This document shows positions 53,906 through 64,000 of a DNA stretch of 64,000 nt, one piece after another. A program made the translations under genes and the position numbers. The notes beneath the pieces were generated by a model. The model was not told the origin of the DNA. It made no database searches and was given only the letters and a program-made list of their open reading frames with translations. The DNA comes from Usnea hakonensis (taxonomy: Eukaryota; Ascomycota; Lecanoromycetes; Lecanorales; Parmeliaceae): assembly GCA_013423325.1 (NCBI GenBank), contig BLJB01000210.1, forward strand, positions 37,503-101,502, given 5' to 3'. Positions within the stretch are counted from its first letter, which is position 1, and each line of letters opens with the position of its first letter.

Positions 53906-54041
53906 CTTTGTAGTAGTAGGGTTCGATCTACGTAGAAGTCTAAAAAAGAAAAAAAAAAAAAAAAAAATTATTATCTATATATACTTATAGGATTATATAT
54001 AGGACTATAGTATTACTTCTTTTTTTTTTTTCTAATTAAGT

Positions 54042-54074
54042 AGGGACGGTATAGGGACGGTATAGGGACGGTAT
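54042..54074. repeat. 11-bp tandem repeat x3
   Basis: AGGGACGGTAT at 54042, 54053 and 54064, perfect copies, next to a long T-run. Confidence 0.85.
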
Positions 54075-56877
54075 AGAGATTTAATAACGATATCGGGATA
54101 GTTATTTAGCCTTAGTACTATTAGTTTTAGGTACCGTAGGCCCCTAGTACCGTTAATTCTTAGTATCGTTAAAAAATGATATTATAAACGTTTAGTATAA
54201 ATTTTATTACGGTTATTATCAAATTATTAGTTATCTACCGTATTAATGGTACTACTACTATAAGTATACGGTATACCCACTTGTAGTCTCGCCCGTAAGG
54301 TATACTCTATGACTGTAGTGAATCAGGCTAAGCGCGGCCCCGTCCGGTTTAGCGCCGCCTCTTTAAGTAAGGTACCCGGTATCGCCCTACCCACTACTTT
54401 CTCTAAGGTATAAAGATCTATATCGCTCGCTATTTTTCTACTTCCCTCTTTATCTTTTTTTTATATCTCCTTATTATCCCCTCGCTCCTTCTTATATTAT
54501 AAGGGTCTATATAATTTTCTCTACTTTCTACTATCTAGCTAGCTTTTATTAATTATTATTAATTTTTATACTTTAATCTTTATATAAAATATTTTATTAA
54601 ATAATCTTTTTTTTTAAGATTACTTTATTATACCTATTATTCTTATTATCTCTTAATCTACCTATTTTCGCCTATAGCTAGAAATAGTAATAAAGGTAAA
54701 CCCTCTTATTTATTATCTAGTACTTTATTATCTACTTTATAATTTAATTTCTAATAAATAGAGTTAATTCTTTTTTTAACTATATTTAAGTATCTTATTA
54801 TTTAACTCTACCGCTCTAGATCTTCTTATCTTAATATTTTATACTAGCTACTATTTTACTATTACTTAGCTAATCTATAATTTTATAATAATATTAGTAG
54901 AAAATTTTAGCTTATAATAAATATTCTAGAGTAAAGTAACTATTTAATTTAATAATAATTACTATATAATTAATAAGAGAAATATCTTCTTATAAGTCTA
55001 TCTAATCGAGATAAATAGAGATCGCCCCTTAATTATAATTAGATAATAATATATAAAGGGGGTTAAATATAAAGTTAAATAGTAGCGATAAATTAAAATT
55101 TAAGAATAGAGTTAAAAGATAATATACTTATCTTAATTAATAATATTATTCGTATATTTATCTAGCTATAATAATCTAGTTTAAATATTTATTTAGTTCT
55201 AGTAATATAGTTTCGAGATAATAATCTTAGTTTTCGATATAGATCGAAGAGAATATAATATCTCTAATCTATTATAGAAATTCTAGCGTAAAATATCTAG
55301 GTAGCTATAGCTAATATAGCTATATAGTTAGATATCTCTAAGGGGCCTAGTAAAGATTCGGCTAGTATAGGATATAGATTAAATACGAAGTAATAAGAGT
55401 CGAGAGACTATATTAGCGTATATCGCGAGGTATTATTAGAGTAATATAGTAATATAAGACTAGTAATAGATAGATATATATAATTAATATAGTATCTAAG
55501 TAGTAAGACTAATTCTTAAAGAATTTAAAAGAAGAGAGAAGGGGAATCGCCTCTTTAAGCTTCTCTTATTAAGATCTATATCTATTAAGATTATTAGCTA
55601 CGTTAGATCTTAACTAAATAGTTACTTAATATAGACCTTTTTTAAATCTAATATTAATATAATATTCTCCCTTTAAGAATTCGTCCTTAAATTTATTTAT
55701 CTAATAAATAAAAAATAAATTTATTAAAACTTTTTAAACTCTTAAAAGAATATAAGGGAAAGAGTCCCTTCTATATAATAATATAAAATTATAATATAAT
55801 ATAAATAAAATAGATATATATAATATAATAGATATATAAATAAAGTACTTATAGATATAAATATAATAAAATTATAATTATTAATATTTTATTATTATTT
55901 AATATACGCGATAAGTATATATTAAGATTATTATAAATCTAAAGTATTAATAGTTACTAGATATTATTTATAAACTTATATATAATTATTATATTTTCTT
56001 TTTTAGAACTTTTTTTTCTTATAATATCTTATTTTTTATTCTATCTATATATTATTAATAATATATAATTATAATATATATTAGATTATTTATAAATATA
56101 TATTAAATATTTATCTATATAATAATTATATTATTAATACTTATTTCTATTATTTTTATATTTATAATTTTAATTTTTATAAATTTAATAGTAACTATTA
56201 ATTAATTATTTTATACGCCTATACTAGCTACTTAATATAAGCTAATAAGGGTAACTATAACGCTAAACTAATAGAGCTAGACGTTAAAAAAATCTAAAGG
56301 CGAACCTCTAAATAAAAATTTTAATTAAATAGTATACTCTTTTTTTTACTATACTTTTTAGGAGCCTTATTATATTATTATATATTTTTCTACTTTTTTA
56401 TACTAACTTTTTTATTTTTTAACTTTTATATCTTTAATTACCTCTATTTTTAGAGGCGGGTATAATCGCTTTTTTATATATTTTTTTTAGACTTAATAGT
56501 CTTCTTTATTTTAAGGGGTAGTCTTAATTATTAAAATTATTTACTAATTAATTTAAAACTATTTAATTAATTAAAGTTAATTATTTATTTTACTACTATT
56601 CGGATTTTTTTAATTATAGTTAATATTATTTAGAAGTCTCTAGTACCCGCTTTTATAAGTAGTTATAATCTATTCTCTTATAATTTTAGATAGAAAAGAA
56701 AAATATATTTAATATTCTATCTTTTTTATTTATATTTATAGTTAAAATTAATATTTAGAATTCTTATTCTATTAAAGAATATATTAAGTCTAATTTTACT
56801 ACTTTTTATTTAAATAATAGTTAAGCTCTTAGCCTTTTTTAATATTTTATAATAGTTAAATTTATTATTATATAAAT

Positions 56878-57097
56878 TGTAAGGGACTAGATGAGAATCT
56901 AAATAATATGTGGATCCAAGTATTAACTAAATATTACTATAAAGAAGATCTAATTACAAAGTGTTTGTGGGAGTTCTCATAGACGAACTCCGGAGTTAAC
57001 GGAAATAAGTCTAAGCCTAATTAGGCTAGCCTACGCTCTCCACCATTCCAGTCTGAAATAGAGGAGAAAAGAGTAGTCATGATATGAGACTATAACA
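56878..57097. mobile_element. Solo LTR with intact 5-bp target duplication
   Basis: 220 bp beginning TGTAAGGGACTAG and ending CTATAACA (TG..CA ends), flanked by TAAAT at 56873-56877 and 57098-57102. Unlike its surroundings it keeps many CA and TG dinucleotides, so it was inserted after the main RIP damage or escaped it. No internal region or second LTR is attached, as expected after LTR-LTR recombination. Confidence 0.75.
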
Positions 57098-57754
57098 TAA
57101 ATTCTCTATCTAGATAGAGGTTTTTATTATAATAGAAATTCTTTATTAATATTTTTTCTATTTTTTAGATCTCTATTTTTAAAACTAGTCTTATATTTTT
57201 TATCTAATAATATTAATACTCTAATATTTTTTAATATCTTTATATAGATTAATCTAGTTCTTCTTTCTTTTTATATTAGTAGTTACTAAGTTTTTATTAA
57301 GACGATAATTACTAGGCTATAGGCTACTAAAAGAGGTATAGAGGTATTACGCTTTATGTGTAATCACCCACTATTTGGCCTTATTATAGCTATTATAGAG
57401 GTATAACCCTAGTTACGACCCCATAACTATCCCCCCCCTTAGGCCTACGCCCTCGTAGGCTCGGGGGTAAAAGGAACTAATTCGAGGGGATTACCCTAAT
57501 TAGCGGACTCGTAGGCTCGACTTGGGAAGCTAGTAGCTTACCCTATAAAGGGGCTTCCCCTAGATTTAGTACTCGGCCTTAGCGTAATACACTACTTTGT
57601 AGGGGGATTACCCCTTAATTTTGGTACGTAGGCTATAGCGTAACTACGCTAATTAGGGGCTAGTTACCCATTAGCGCTATATATTAAGCTTTAGGGGCTA
57701 ATTACCTCTTAGCGCTATACGCCGAGTATCTTTAGGGTTAATACCCCTTAATTC

Positions 57755-58969
57755 TGTCAGGGAACCGAATATGGACCGATAATAGTAATAGTATTCAGAA
57801 TTTGAACTGAATAATGGCTATGTAGAAGGAAGAGTGCAATTGCACTACAAGAAATTATTATACGTAGTACTAAGGCGCTAGGCCGAAAGAGGCTTAGCGC
57901 GTCTCCGCAGATTATAAAGAAAGAGGTATTAGGGCGAAACTATAATACTACCCTCCCCTCCACATAGCCATATCCCTATAGCCAATATTATGACGATAGC
58001 GAGGTAGTAACAGCGAGGTAATTATTATAATTCATACTCCCCCCCCGAATACTAAGTACATCCACCTTTATGGTAAAATATAGAAATACTAAAAAAATGA
58101 TAACTTTTAACTTCTCCGCCCTCTTAGGGCTCGCGACCGTAGCAATAAGCCGAATCTTATAGTAATAGGGGTATCGATTAGTGCAATAGCTTTAGGAAAG
58201 CACTCGTAGTAGTAGTATTAGTACTAAGAATTAGTGGTATAGGCCTATTTAGCCGAAATACTAAAAAAAAATCGAAATCGAATAAGATTAATTCGTATAA
58301 ATCCGTAAAGTCCGACGATTTGCCGATTCGAAACTGATTTGAAATACGCGCTAGCCGTATATAGCTAGGCTAAATAGTACTCGTACTAGTAATACTAGTA
58401 AGAAGAAGGAGGAGAAATTCATACTTTCTATAGTAGCTATTATACTAGCTCCTACCTCTTTCGTTATTCCTTCTCTATAGCCTTCTCCTTAGCCATTATA
58501 GCCTTCTTATCTTCTTATCTTCTTACTATTATAGTAGGCTTACTTCTTACTATTTTATATACTATATACCCCCGTAGATCCCCTATAGCGTACCCTATTG
58601 CCTAATAGCTACTAGTTCTATCAAATCACGTATTAATACACTCTCTCGTACCGTAGACCTAGTCTATTACTTATGCTTTGTCGTATACCTCGGGGCCTTA
58701 GTATTATAGTTTCAAGTACTGGTCCGTTTAGTATACGACTAGGGCTATCTAGGCCCCAGAAGGATAGCCATTATTATATTAGGGAACCGAATATAGACCG
58801 ATAATAGTAATAGTATTTAGGATTTAAACTAAATAATGGCTATATAGAAGGAAGAGTATAATTGTACTACAAGAAATTATTATGCGTAGTACTAAGGCGC
58901 TAGGCCGAAAGAGGCTTAGCGCGTCTCCGCAGATTATGAAGAAAGAGGTATTGGGGCGAAACTATGATA
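57755..58969 (-). mobile_element. Nested 1,215-bp LTR element (TRIM-like)
   Basis: LTRs of 193 bp at 57755-57947 (TGTCAGGGAACC...) and 58777-58969 (TATTAGGGAACC...), flanked by AATTC at 57750-57754 and 58970-58974. A polypurine tract on the minus strand (complement of CTACCCTCCCCTCC) abuts the left LTR, and a TGG-starting primer-site-like sequence (TGGCTATCCTTCTGG) lies just inside the right one, so the element is oriented leftward. The 829-bp interior has no coding frame. About 15 LTR-LTR differences are all transitions. Each LTR holds a GCGCTA...TAGCGC hairpin (57875-57900, 58897-58922). It sits inside the 57,295-59,261 element. Confidence 0.82.
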
Positions 58970-59024
58970 AATTCTAACCCCTAATTTAAGCCCTTAAGGG
59001 AGCGTCCTCCCGAAATTAAATACC

Positions 59025-59100
59025 CTTAGTACGAATCGAACCCTCGACCCTCGTAATCTACGCGTCTACCTCTATTAGTAGTTACCCCCCGGAGCGCTTA
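59025..59100 (-). other. tRNA-like stretch with B-box inside the outer LTR element
   Basis: On the minus strand a GGTTCGATTCG segment fits the tRNA B-box, preceded by GGTAGACGCG in the place of a D-arm end. Stem pairing of the T-arm is poor, perhaps through RIP. It may be a degraded tRNA, a SINE-like head or chance. Confidence 0.25.
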
Positions 59101-59957
59101 CTAAGCCCCGAAGAATTAGCGTAATATAGTTATTAAGATAATAACTACTAGGCTATAGGCTACTAAAAGAGATATAGGAGTATTATATTTTATACGTAAT
59201 TATCTACTATTTAACCTTATTATAACTATTATAGAGATATAACTCTAGTTACGACCCTATAGTTTTAGCTTTTTTTCTTTAGAACTTTAAGAGCCTAAAT
59301 CTTTTTTATTATTATAAATATAGGCACTTATTTTCTTTTTCTATCTCTACTATTTTAGAAATATTAGATAATTCGCTTATTATCTATTAGACTTAGGCGC
59401 ATTAAGTTCAACTTAATAGAAAGCTAAGTATTACGTATACGCTTAGTATACGTAATATATATATTAGCTAGGCTTCTTAGCGGATAAGCTTAAGGAAGCG
59501 ATTCCCCCCTCTTTCTCTTTTTCTTCTTTAAGAATTAGTCTTACTAGAATACTATTAGATACTTGTATAGAAATATCTATCCTTCTAGTCTTATATTACT
59601 ATATTAACCCTAATATTACCCTTTTTTATAATAGAATAAATATCTTATAAAATTTAATATTATAATATTAACTTATTAAGTTAATATTCTAAAAGAGCTA
59701 TTAAAGCCTCTATCTTTAAGATTAAGATAAAAGTTATTTTATATATTTTAGTTATTTTATAAAGATATTTATTTTATATTTTAATTAGCTTTTTAGAGAG
59801 CTTCTAAAAAAATCCTTCTATTCTATAAAAATAATATTAAATATATTACTATATTATATATTATATAGTAATAATAATATCTAGTAAATATCGCTCTCTA
59901 TATTAAGCTTATAAGATATTCTAAGACTTATTTCTATTCTATAGCTTAGATTATTAG

Positions 59958-62900
59958 TGTTAGGATCGATACGGACTCAAAGTATAATATAGATATAGTA
60001 ATAAGATATTAAATCTAAGGAGAGAATATCTAAGATATAAAAAGTCCGCCTTAAATAGAGATCTCTTTAGGCTAGCGCTAAGCTAGCGTTAAAATATATT
60101 ACGTATTCTAATATTACCCCCCCCCCTAAAAAAGACTTATTCTAAGTCTTTATTAAAAATTTAAACTTAGGGTAATAGAAGTAAAGAAATTAAAATCCGG
60201 GTAACTAGCGTAAAAACTAATATCTAGATAGCTAATATAAATTACGAGATCCGAATAGCGACCGTAAATCTAAGAGCCGAATAGTTAAGATAAAATTTAA
60301 TATCCGGATAATTAAGGTAAACTTTTAAACTTCGGGTTATAAGAGTAAAAATAACCTTCGGGTTATAATTATAAAGACGAATACTAGGTAGCTAAAATAA
60401 AAAAATTAAATCTAGCTTTTCTAGACGAATTAATTAAATCTAAAATATAATAGATTTTAAAGTTAGCGGGTCGAAAAACCCTAATATAGTTAGCGCGAAA
60501 TTTAGGTAGTTTAGATAAAATCCGAAAATAGAGTAATTAAGGTAACTAGAATAGATATCTATAAAGTCGAATTTTTTCGAAAATAGCTAAATTATATTAC
60601 GATACTCGTTTCCGCCCTAGATATATTATATAAAAATTCTATATTTAATAAAAAAGCAATATTTTAAAAAAAATTTATATAATATAATAAGTATATATCA
60701 AATTTTAACTAAAATAAGGTCGGTAGATATATATAGAGATAATATTCTAATTAATAGATATTCTCCTAATTATATATATACTTCTATAAGGCCCGGTTCG
60801 GGCCGAATTATATATATAGTTAATTACTCTAGTAGGTACTTATATAATCGGGGGGATTAAAGTCTAAAGATACTAAGAGTTAAAAGGTCTATATAATTAA
60901 ACCCTAGTAGCTATATAGGCGCTCGCTTCTATAGATAATAAAATTAATTAGTATTAATCTAGAGAGGTTAGCTACTATAGTTAGTACCTTCTTAGAGGTA
61001 TAAGTAGTTATAGTAGTAATTTTCTTACGGCCTTAATTATTTATATTAGCTAAGATATAGATAACCCGATCTAGATTTTCTAGTATTTTGGGGTATCTTT
61101 TAAAGAAATCTTTAACTATATTAGTAGTATTATTAAATTCTCCGGTATTTATATAGTACTATATATTATTATTATCTATATCTAACTACTTAACTCGATA
61201 CTATAGGCGACTATAATATATATAAGAGTTTAGTAAATTATCTATCTTATACTCTAATAGGTCGTTAAGTATAATTAGATTAGATAGAGGGATAATTTAA
61301 CCGGGAAAAGAATTATTCGAATAGAGAGTAAATAATAAAAAGTAGAAAGTTATATCTAAATAACTTATACTCTTAAAGAGATCTAGATAATATAATATAC
61401 TAATTTAAGCGAGGATTTTAAACGGGTCTAATTACTTAAGATTAAGATTCTTATAGAAGTATATAGTCTTAATATTCTTAATTAATAATATAATAAGATC
61501 GCCCTCCTTAAATAGAGACTTCTAGTAATATTTATTAACTTAGAGTTCTATTTTAGCTTAGCTAGTAGTAATTACTAATTAGTTAAAATTAATAATACCT
61601 TCTATTCTAGTAGTAATATCCTTAACGGTTTTAGCCTATAGATATTTATAAATAGATTTATAATTTATTATATTAAATAAGAAACTTATTCGAGGATAAA
61701 AGCCTTTATTTATATAAAATAATATTATATTAGTAGTTATACTAAGATTACTATTATTACTAAATCTAACTATTAGAACCTATTTAGCCTAGTTATTCTA
61801 TATATAATTATAGTATATATATAGATCTTTTTTAATCTCTTAATTAGCCCTTTTAGACTAATTATCGATTTTAGAATAGTAGGCTATTAATAGGCTAGAT
61901 TAGATTCCTAAATACTTATATATAGCCTTCTAAATAGTAGATATAAACTAGGGTTCGCGATTAGAAATAATTAATAATAGAAGTTTATATAAGTAGAAAA
62001 TATTTTATATTAATATCTAAATTATTTTTTTAGCGGAGATACCGCCGTTACTTAAATAGTAAGGAATATAGTATTATTTCTTAATAAGATAATTAACTAA
62101 TATATAGATAATATTAAAGCCTTCTAATAAAGGGAGCTTTATAATAAAATTTATTATTATATCTTACTATCTCTTTTATAGAATTAGTAAGAGTTAGAGA
62201 AGACCGCGCTTCTTCTAATATATTACTTTATTATAATAGTAGCGCGCGTAGTTCCGTATAAACTACTTAATTACTATAATATAACCGGGCTAATAATAGT
62301 ATTATTAGAGTAGTTCTATTATACGCTATTATTTTAAGTAGTTAGTTAAATACTAGTTATAGATTTTTTTAAGAAGATCTATTTATAATCTTTCTAGTAT
62401 CTAGAGGAGACTAGTTTTATAGAGAACTCTATTAACTATTTAATAATCCTTTAAATTAATTTTATATAAAATCAACTTATTTATAGCTATAACGTTATAA
62501 TACTTTATATAAACGGGGTTTATTTTATTCGCTATTATAATCTTCTTAAATATAAAGTCTCCCTTAGAGACGTAGCTAATATTAACGCGATCGGGTATTA
62601 ATAGGATTTATTATTACTATTTAAATTATAAATTAATCTTATTAGTTAATATTAAGCTAGATATATATATTAAGGCGTTAGCTTTCTTATTATATTTACT
62701 AGATTAGAAGACGACCTAAAAGTTAAATTTAAATAAGATATCTAAATATTATACTTAGTAATAACTTAGATCTTTTATAGTTATAAAGGTTATTAAGGCT
62801 TAATAATTTATAAAGATCTAAATAAAAAGCTTAATAAATTCTAGTTTAAAATACTATTATTTAAAATATTTTATAATAGTAAGGAGTTCCTTATTATAGA

Positions 62901-63915
62901 TATAATAGTTATACTCGATAATAATTATACTTTTACTATAGTATATAATTAGATATAAGATCCTATTATTATTAAATTAAGATAGTATACCCTTAGTAAT
63001 AAAGTTAGAAGTATCGGTCTCTAAGATCGCTTACTTTTATAGGTTAAAATATTATAATACTAAAATAGAGATTATCGCGACTTTTAGTATCTTAAATATC
63101 TATAAATAAATTTTTAACTATACGAAGGGTTTATTTTTATATATAAAGTTAGCGAGTAGCTTTATAATCTTTAAGAAGTTATAGATAAAATAATAATAGA
63201 AATTAATAAAGTCTATAAAAGCTTAGCTTTTTTTAAGGTTAATAGATTATTTCTAATTAATTATAGCCTAAATCTTTAAAAGGTCTATTCGAAGTTCTTA
63301 CTCTAAAATAATAATATCGAGGAATATAATCTTTATAATATCGAATTTATATTTCTTAATATTAATTTAGAGACTAATATTATAAATTTTTTTTAAGATT
63401 TTAGTAATATACTTATAATATTCCTTTTTAGTCTTACTATAAATTAAGATATTATCTAGATACGCCTAATAAAAGTTATCTAAAAACTTAAATAATATAT
63501 TATTAATATATTACTAGAATAAGGCGGGACTATTAGTTAAGTTAAATAGAAATACGCGGTATTTATAGATATTAAGGATTATTATAAACGTTATTAAATT
63601 CTCGCTATCGAGAGATATATAAAGCTTATTAAATATTAAGATAATATTAAGCTTTATTAGATATTTATAGCCTCGAAGCTTTTTAATAACTTTTTTAATT
63701 AAGGATAGTAGATAATAATTCCTTTTAATAAATATATTTAGTTTTTAATAGTTAATATAGAATTATAGGTTACTATTCTTTTTTAGTATAAATAGAATTA
63801 ATAAAGAGTATAATATTTAGCTAGGGGTAATAAAGTCTTTTAAAAAGTTTTCTTTAAGATACTTCTTTATTTTCTAAAGCTTAAAGACTAATATAGGGTA
63901 AAGATAACTCTTTAG
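59958..63915 (-). mobile_element. RIP-degraded Ty3/Gypsy retrotransposon, 5'-truncated
   Basis: The minus strand reads pol domains in Ty3/Gypsy order. Reverse transcriptase lies at ~63,290-63,900 (RGYKYLIKLNI, FNLTNSPALF, and YLDNILIYSK at 63,426-63,465, where the family has YLDD). RNase H lies near 62,640-62,960 (an EYN-YIYNKELL-like segment). Integrase lies at ~61,560-62,330 (INFIIKLPLLEGFNIIYILV, then YYIPYYL, then IIISNREP, then IKAFILE). Stops sit at former CAG, CAA or TGG codons. The 3' LTR is 59958-60113 (TGTTAGGATCG at its outer edge, CTAATA inside) with an adjoining polypurine tract (C-run at ~60,114-60,128 on +). The region 60,130-61,550 would hold the C-terminal integrase tail and untranslated sequence. 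Gag and the 5' LTR are absent: the element is cut just upstream of RT. Confidence 0.8.
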
Positions 63916-64000
63916 TGATTAAATATATTAATTGAATAGTAAAGTTAGGATGAAAGATGAAGTACAACAACCAACATGAAGAGACGCCATTCACGATAGG
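63916..64000. other. Return to ordinary composition at the window end
   Basis: The last ~85 bases regain CA and TG dinucleotides (AAGTACAACAACCAACATGAAG), marking the right edge of the repeat block. Too short to identify. Confidence 0.55.

Larger units (their letters stand above)
53523..54302. mobile_element. Candidate TIR element (15-bp inverted ends)
   Basis: TACCTTACGGGCGAG at 53523-53537 is repeated in inverted form (CTCGCCCGTAAGGTA) at 54288-54302. If the outermost TA is the target duplication, the ends fit a Tc1/mariner-like insertion of about 780 bp. The inside is RIP-like, carries no transposase that I can read, and holds two short tandem arrays. It marks the start of the right repeat block. 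It could also be chance or an old fold-back remnant. Confidence 0.45.
57295..59261 (-). mobile_element. Short LTR element (outer), interrupted by a second LTR element
   Basis: Two direct repeats of equal length (131 bp) lie at 57295-57425 and 59131-59261, both starting TATTAAG (TG altered) and ending ATA. They are flanked by the same 5 bp, GTTTT (57290-57294 and 59262-59266). C-rich sequence just inside the left LTR (CCCCCCCC at ~57,430) is a polypurine tract on the minus strand, so the element points left. Without the nested insertion it is only ~747 bp with ~485 bp inside: a TRIM-like non-autonomous element. No protein is encoded. Confidence 0.75.
53570..63915. repeat. AT-rich RIP-degraded repeat block (right)
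   Basis: Same signature as the left block: CpA/TpG depletion, TpA excess, CpG kept, and long AT-only stretches (for example 55,700-56,200). Recognisable elements inside are listed separately. Parts at 54,303-56,870, 57,103-57,290 and 59,270-59,950 are too degraded to name. Small patches with normal CA/TG content coincide with the younger insertions. Confidence 0.85.

Noticed and set aside
53800..54074. CRISPR-like array
   Set aside because: The 8- and 11-bp units are contiguous without spacers; these are simple tandem repeats in a eukaryotic genome.
55600..56900. Centromere or mitochondrial insert as an explanation for the AT-only stretch
   Set aside because: The CpA-specific loss and the identifiable retroelements around it fit RIP; no mitochondrial genes were seen and no independent centromere evidence exists.

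Overview
This window looks like nuclear DNA of a filamentous ascomycete (Pezizomycotina). The genes are interrupted by short introns with GT..AG ends and CTAAC-like branch sites. The protein families are fungal: a HET-domain protein, a STAND/NLR relic, DUF3824, Vac7, and an ArAE/BRE4-type membrane protein. Both flanks are AT-rich repeat blocks with the signature of repeat-induced point mutation (RIP): CpA and TpG are almost absent while CpG is kept. The species cannot be named from the sequence.

Layout. 1-6,600: RIP-degraded repeats holding two opposed gene relics, a DUF6589-like one on + and a RecQ-type helicase on -. 6,600-14,550: an accessory belt with a broken tRNA-Lys, a piggyBac-like transposase fragment, a hydrolase/NB-ARC (NLR) pseudogene, an orphan STAND N-terminal-like gene carrying a 54-bp tandem repeat, and a membrane-anchored protein with a probable frameshift. 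15,050-49,400: a compact core block with PRP6/prp1, DIM1, HFI1/ADA1, an F-box/LRR protein, the 24-kDa complex I subunit, an ArAE/BRE4-type membrane protein, a DUF3824 protein, a 2EXR-like protein, VAC7, IMP3, the mitoribosomal protein bS18m, a DUF4470/MYND protein and an unassigned protein. 50,560-53,250: a HET protein with duplicated leader modules. 53,520-63,915: a second RIP block with a TIR-like element, a solo LTR, two nested short LTR elements with intact target-site duplications, and a 5'-truncated Ty3/Gypsy element. The last ~85 bases return to ordinary composition.

Functional picture. The core genes serve basic processes: splicing (PRP6), rRNA methylation and SSU processing (DIM1, IMP3), SAGA transcription (HFI1), respiration and mitochondrial translation (24-kDa subunit, bS18m), and PI(3,5)P2/vacuole control (VAC7). 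Several lie in divergent pairs sharing 260-360 bp intergenic regions. The accessory genes near both AT-rich blocks are of non-self-recognition type (NLR relic, STAND-like, HET), as is common beside fungal repeat islands.

No unequivocally new system was found. The best candidates for follow-up are the opposed DUF6589-like/RecQ relics (possibly one mobile element), the HET protein with repeated leader modules, and the nested short LTR elements. All exon structures were worked out by hand from splice signals and reading-phase consistency; family names come from recognised motifs, not from database searches.
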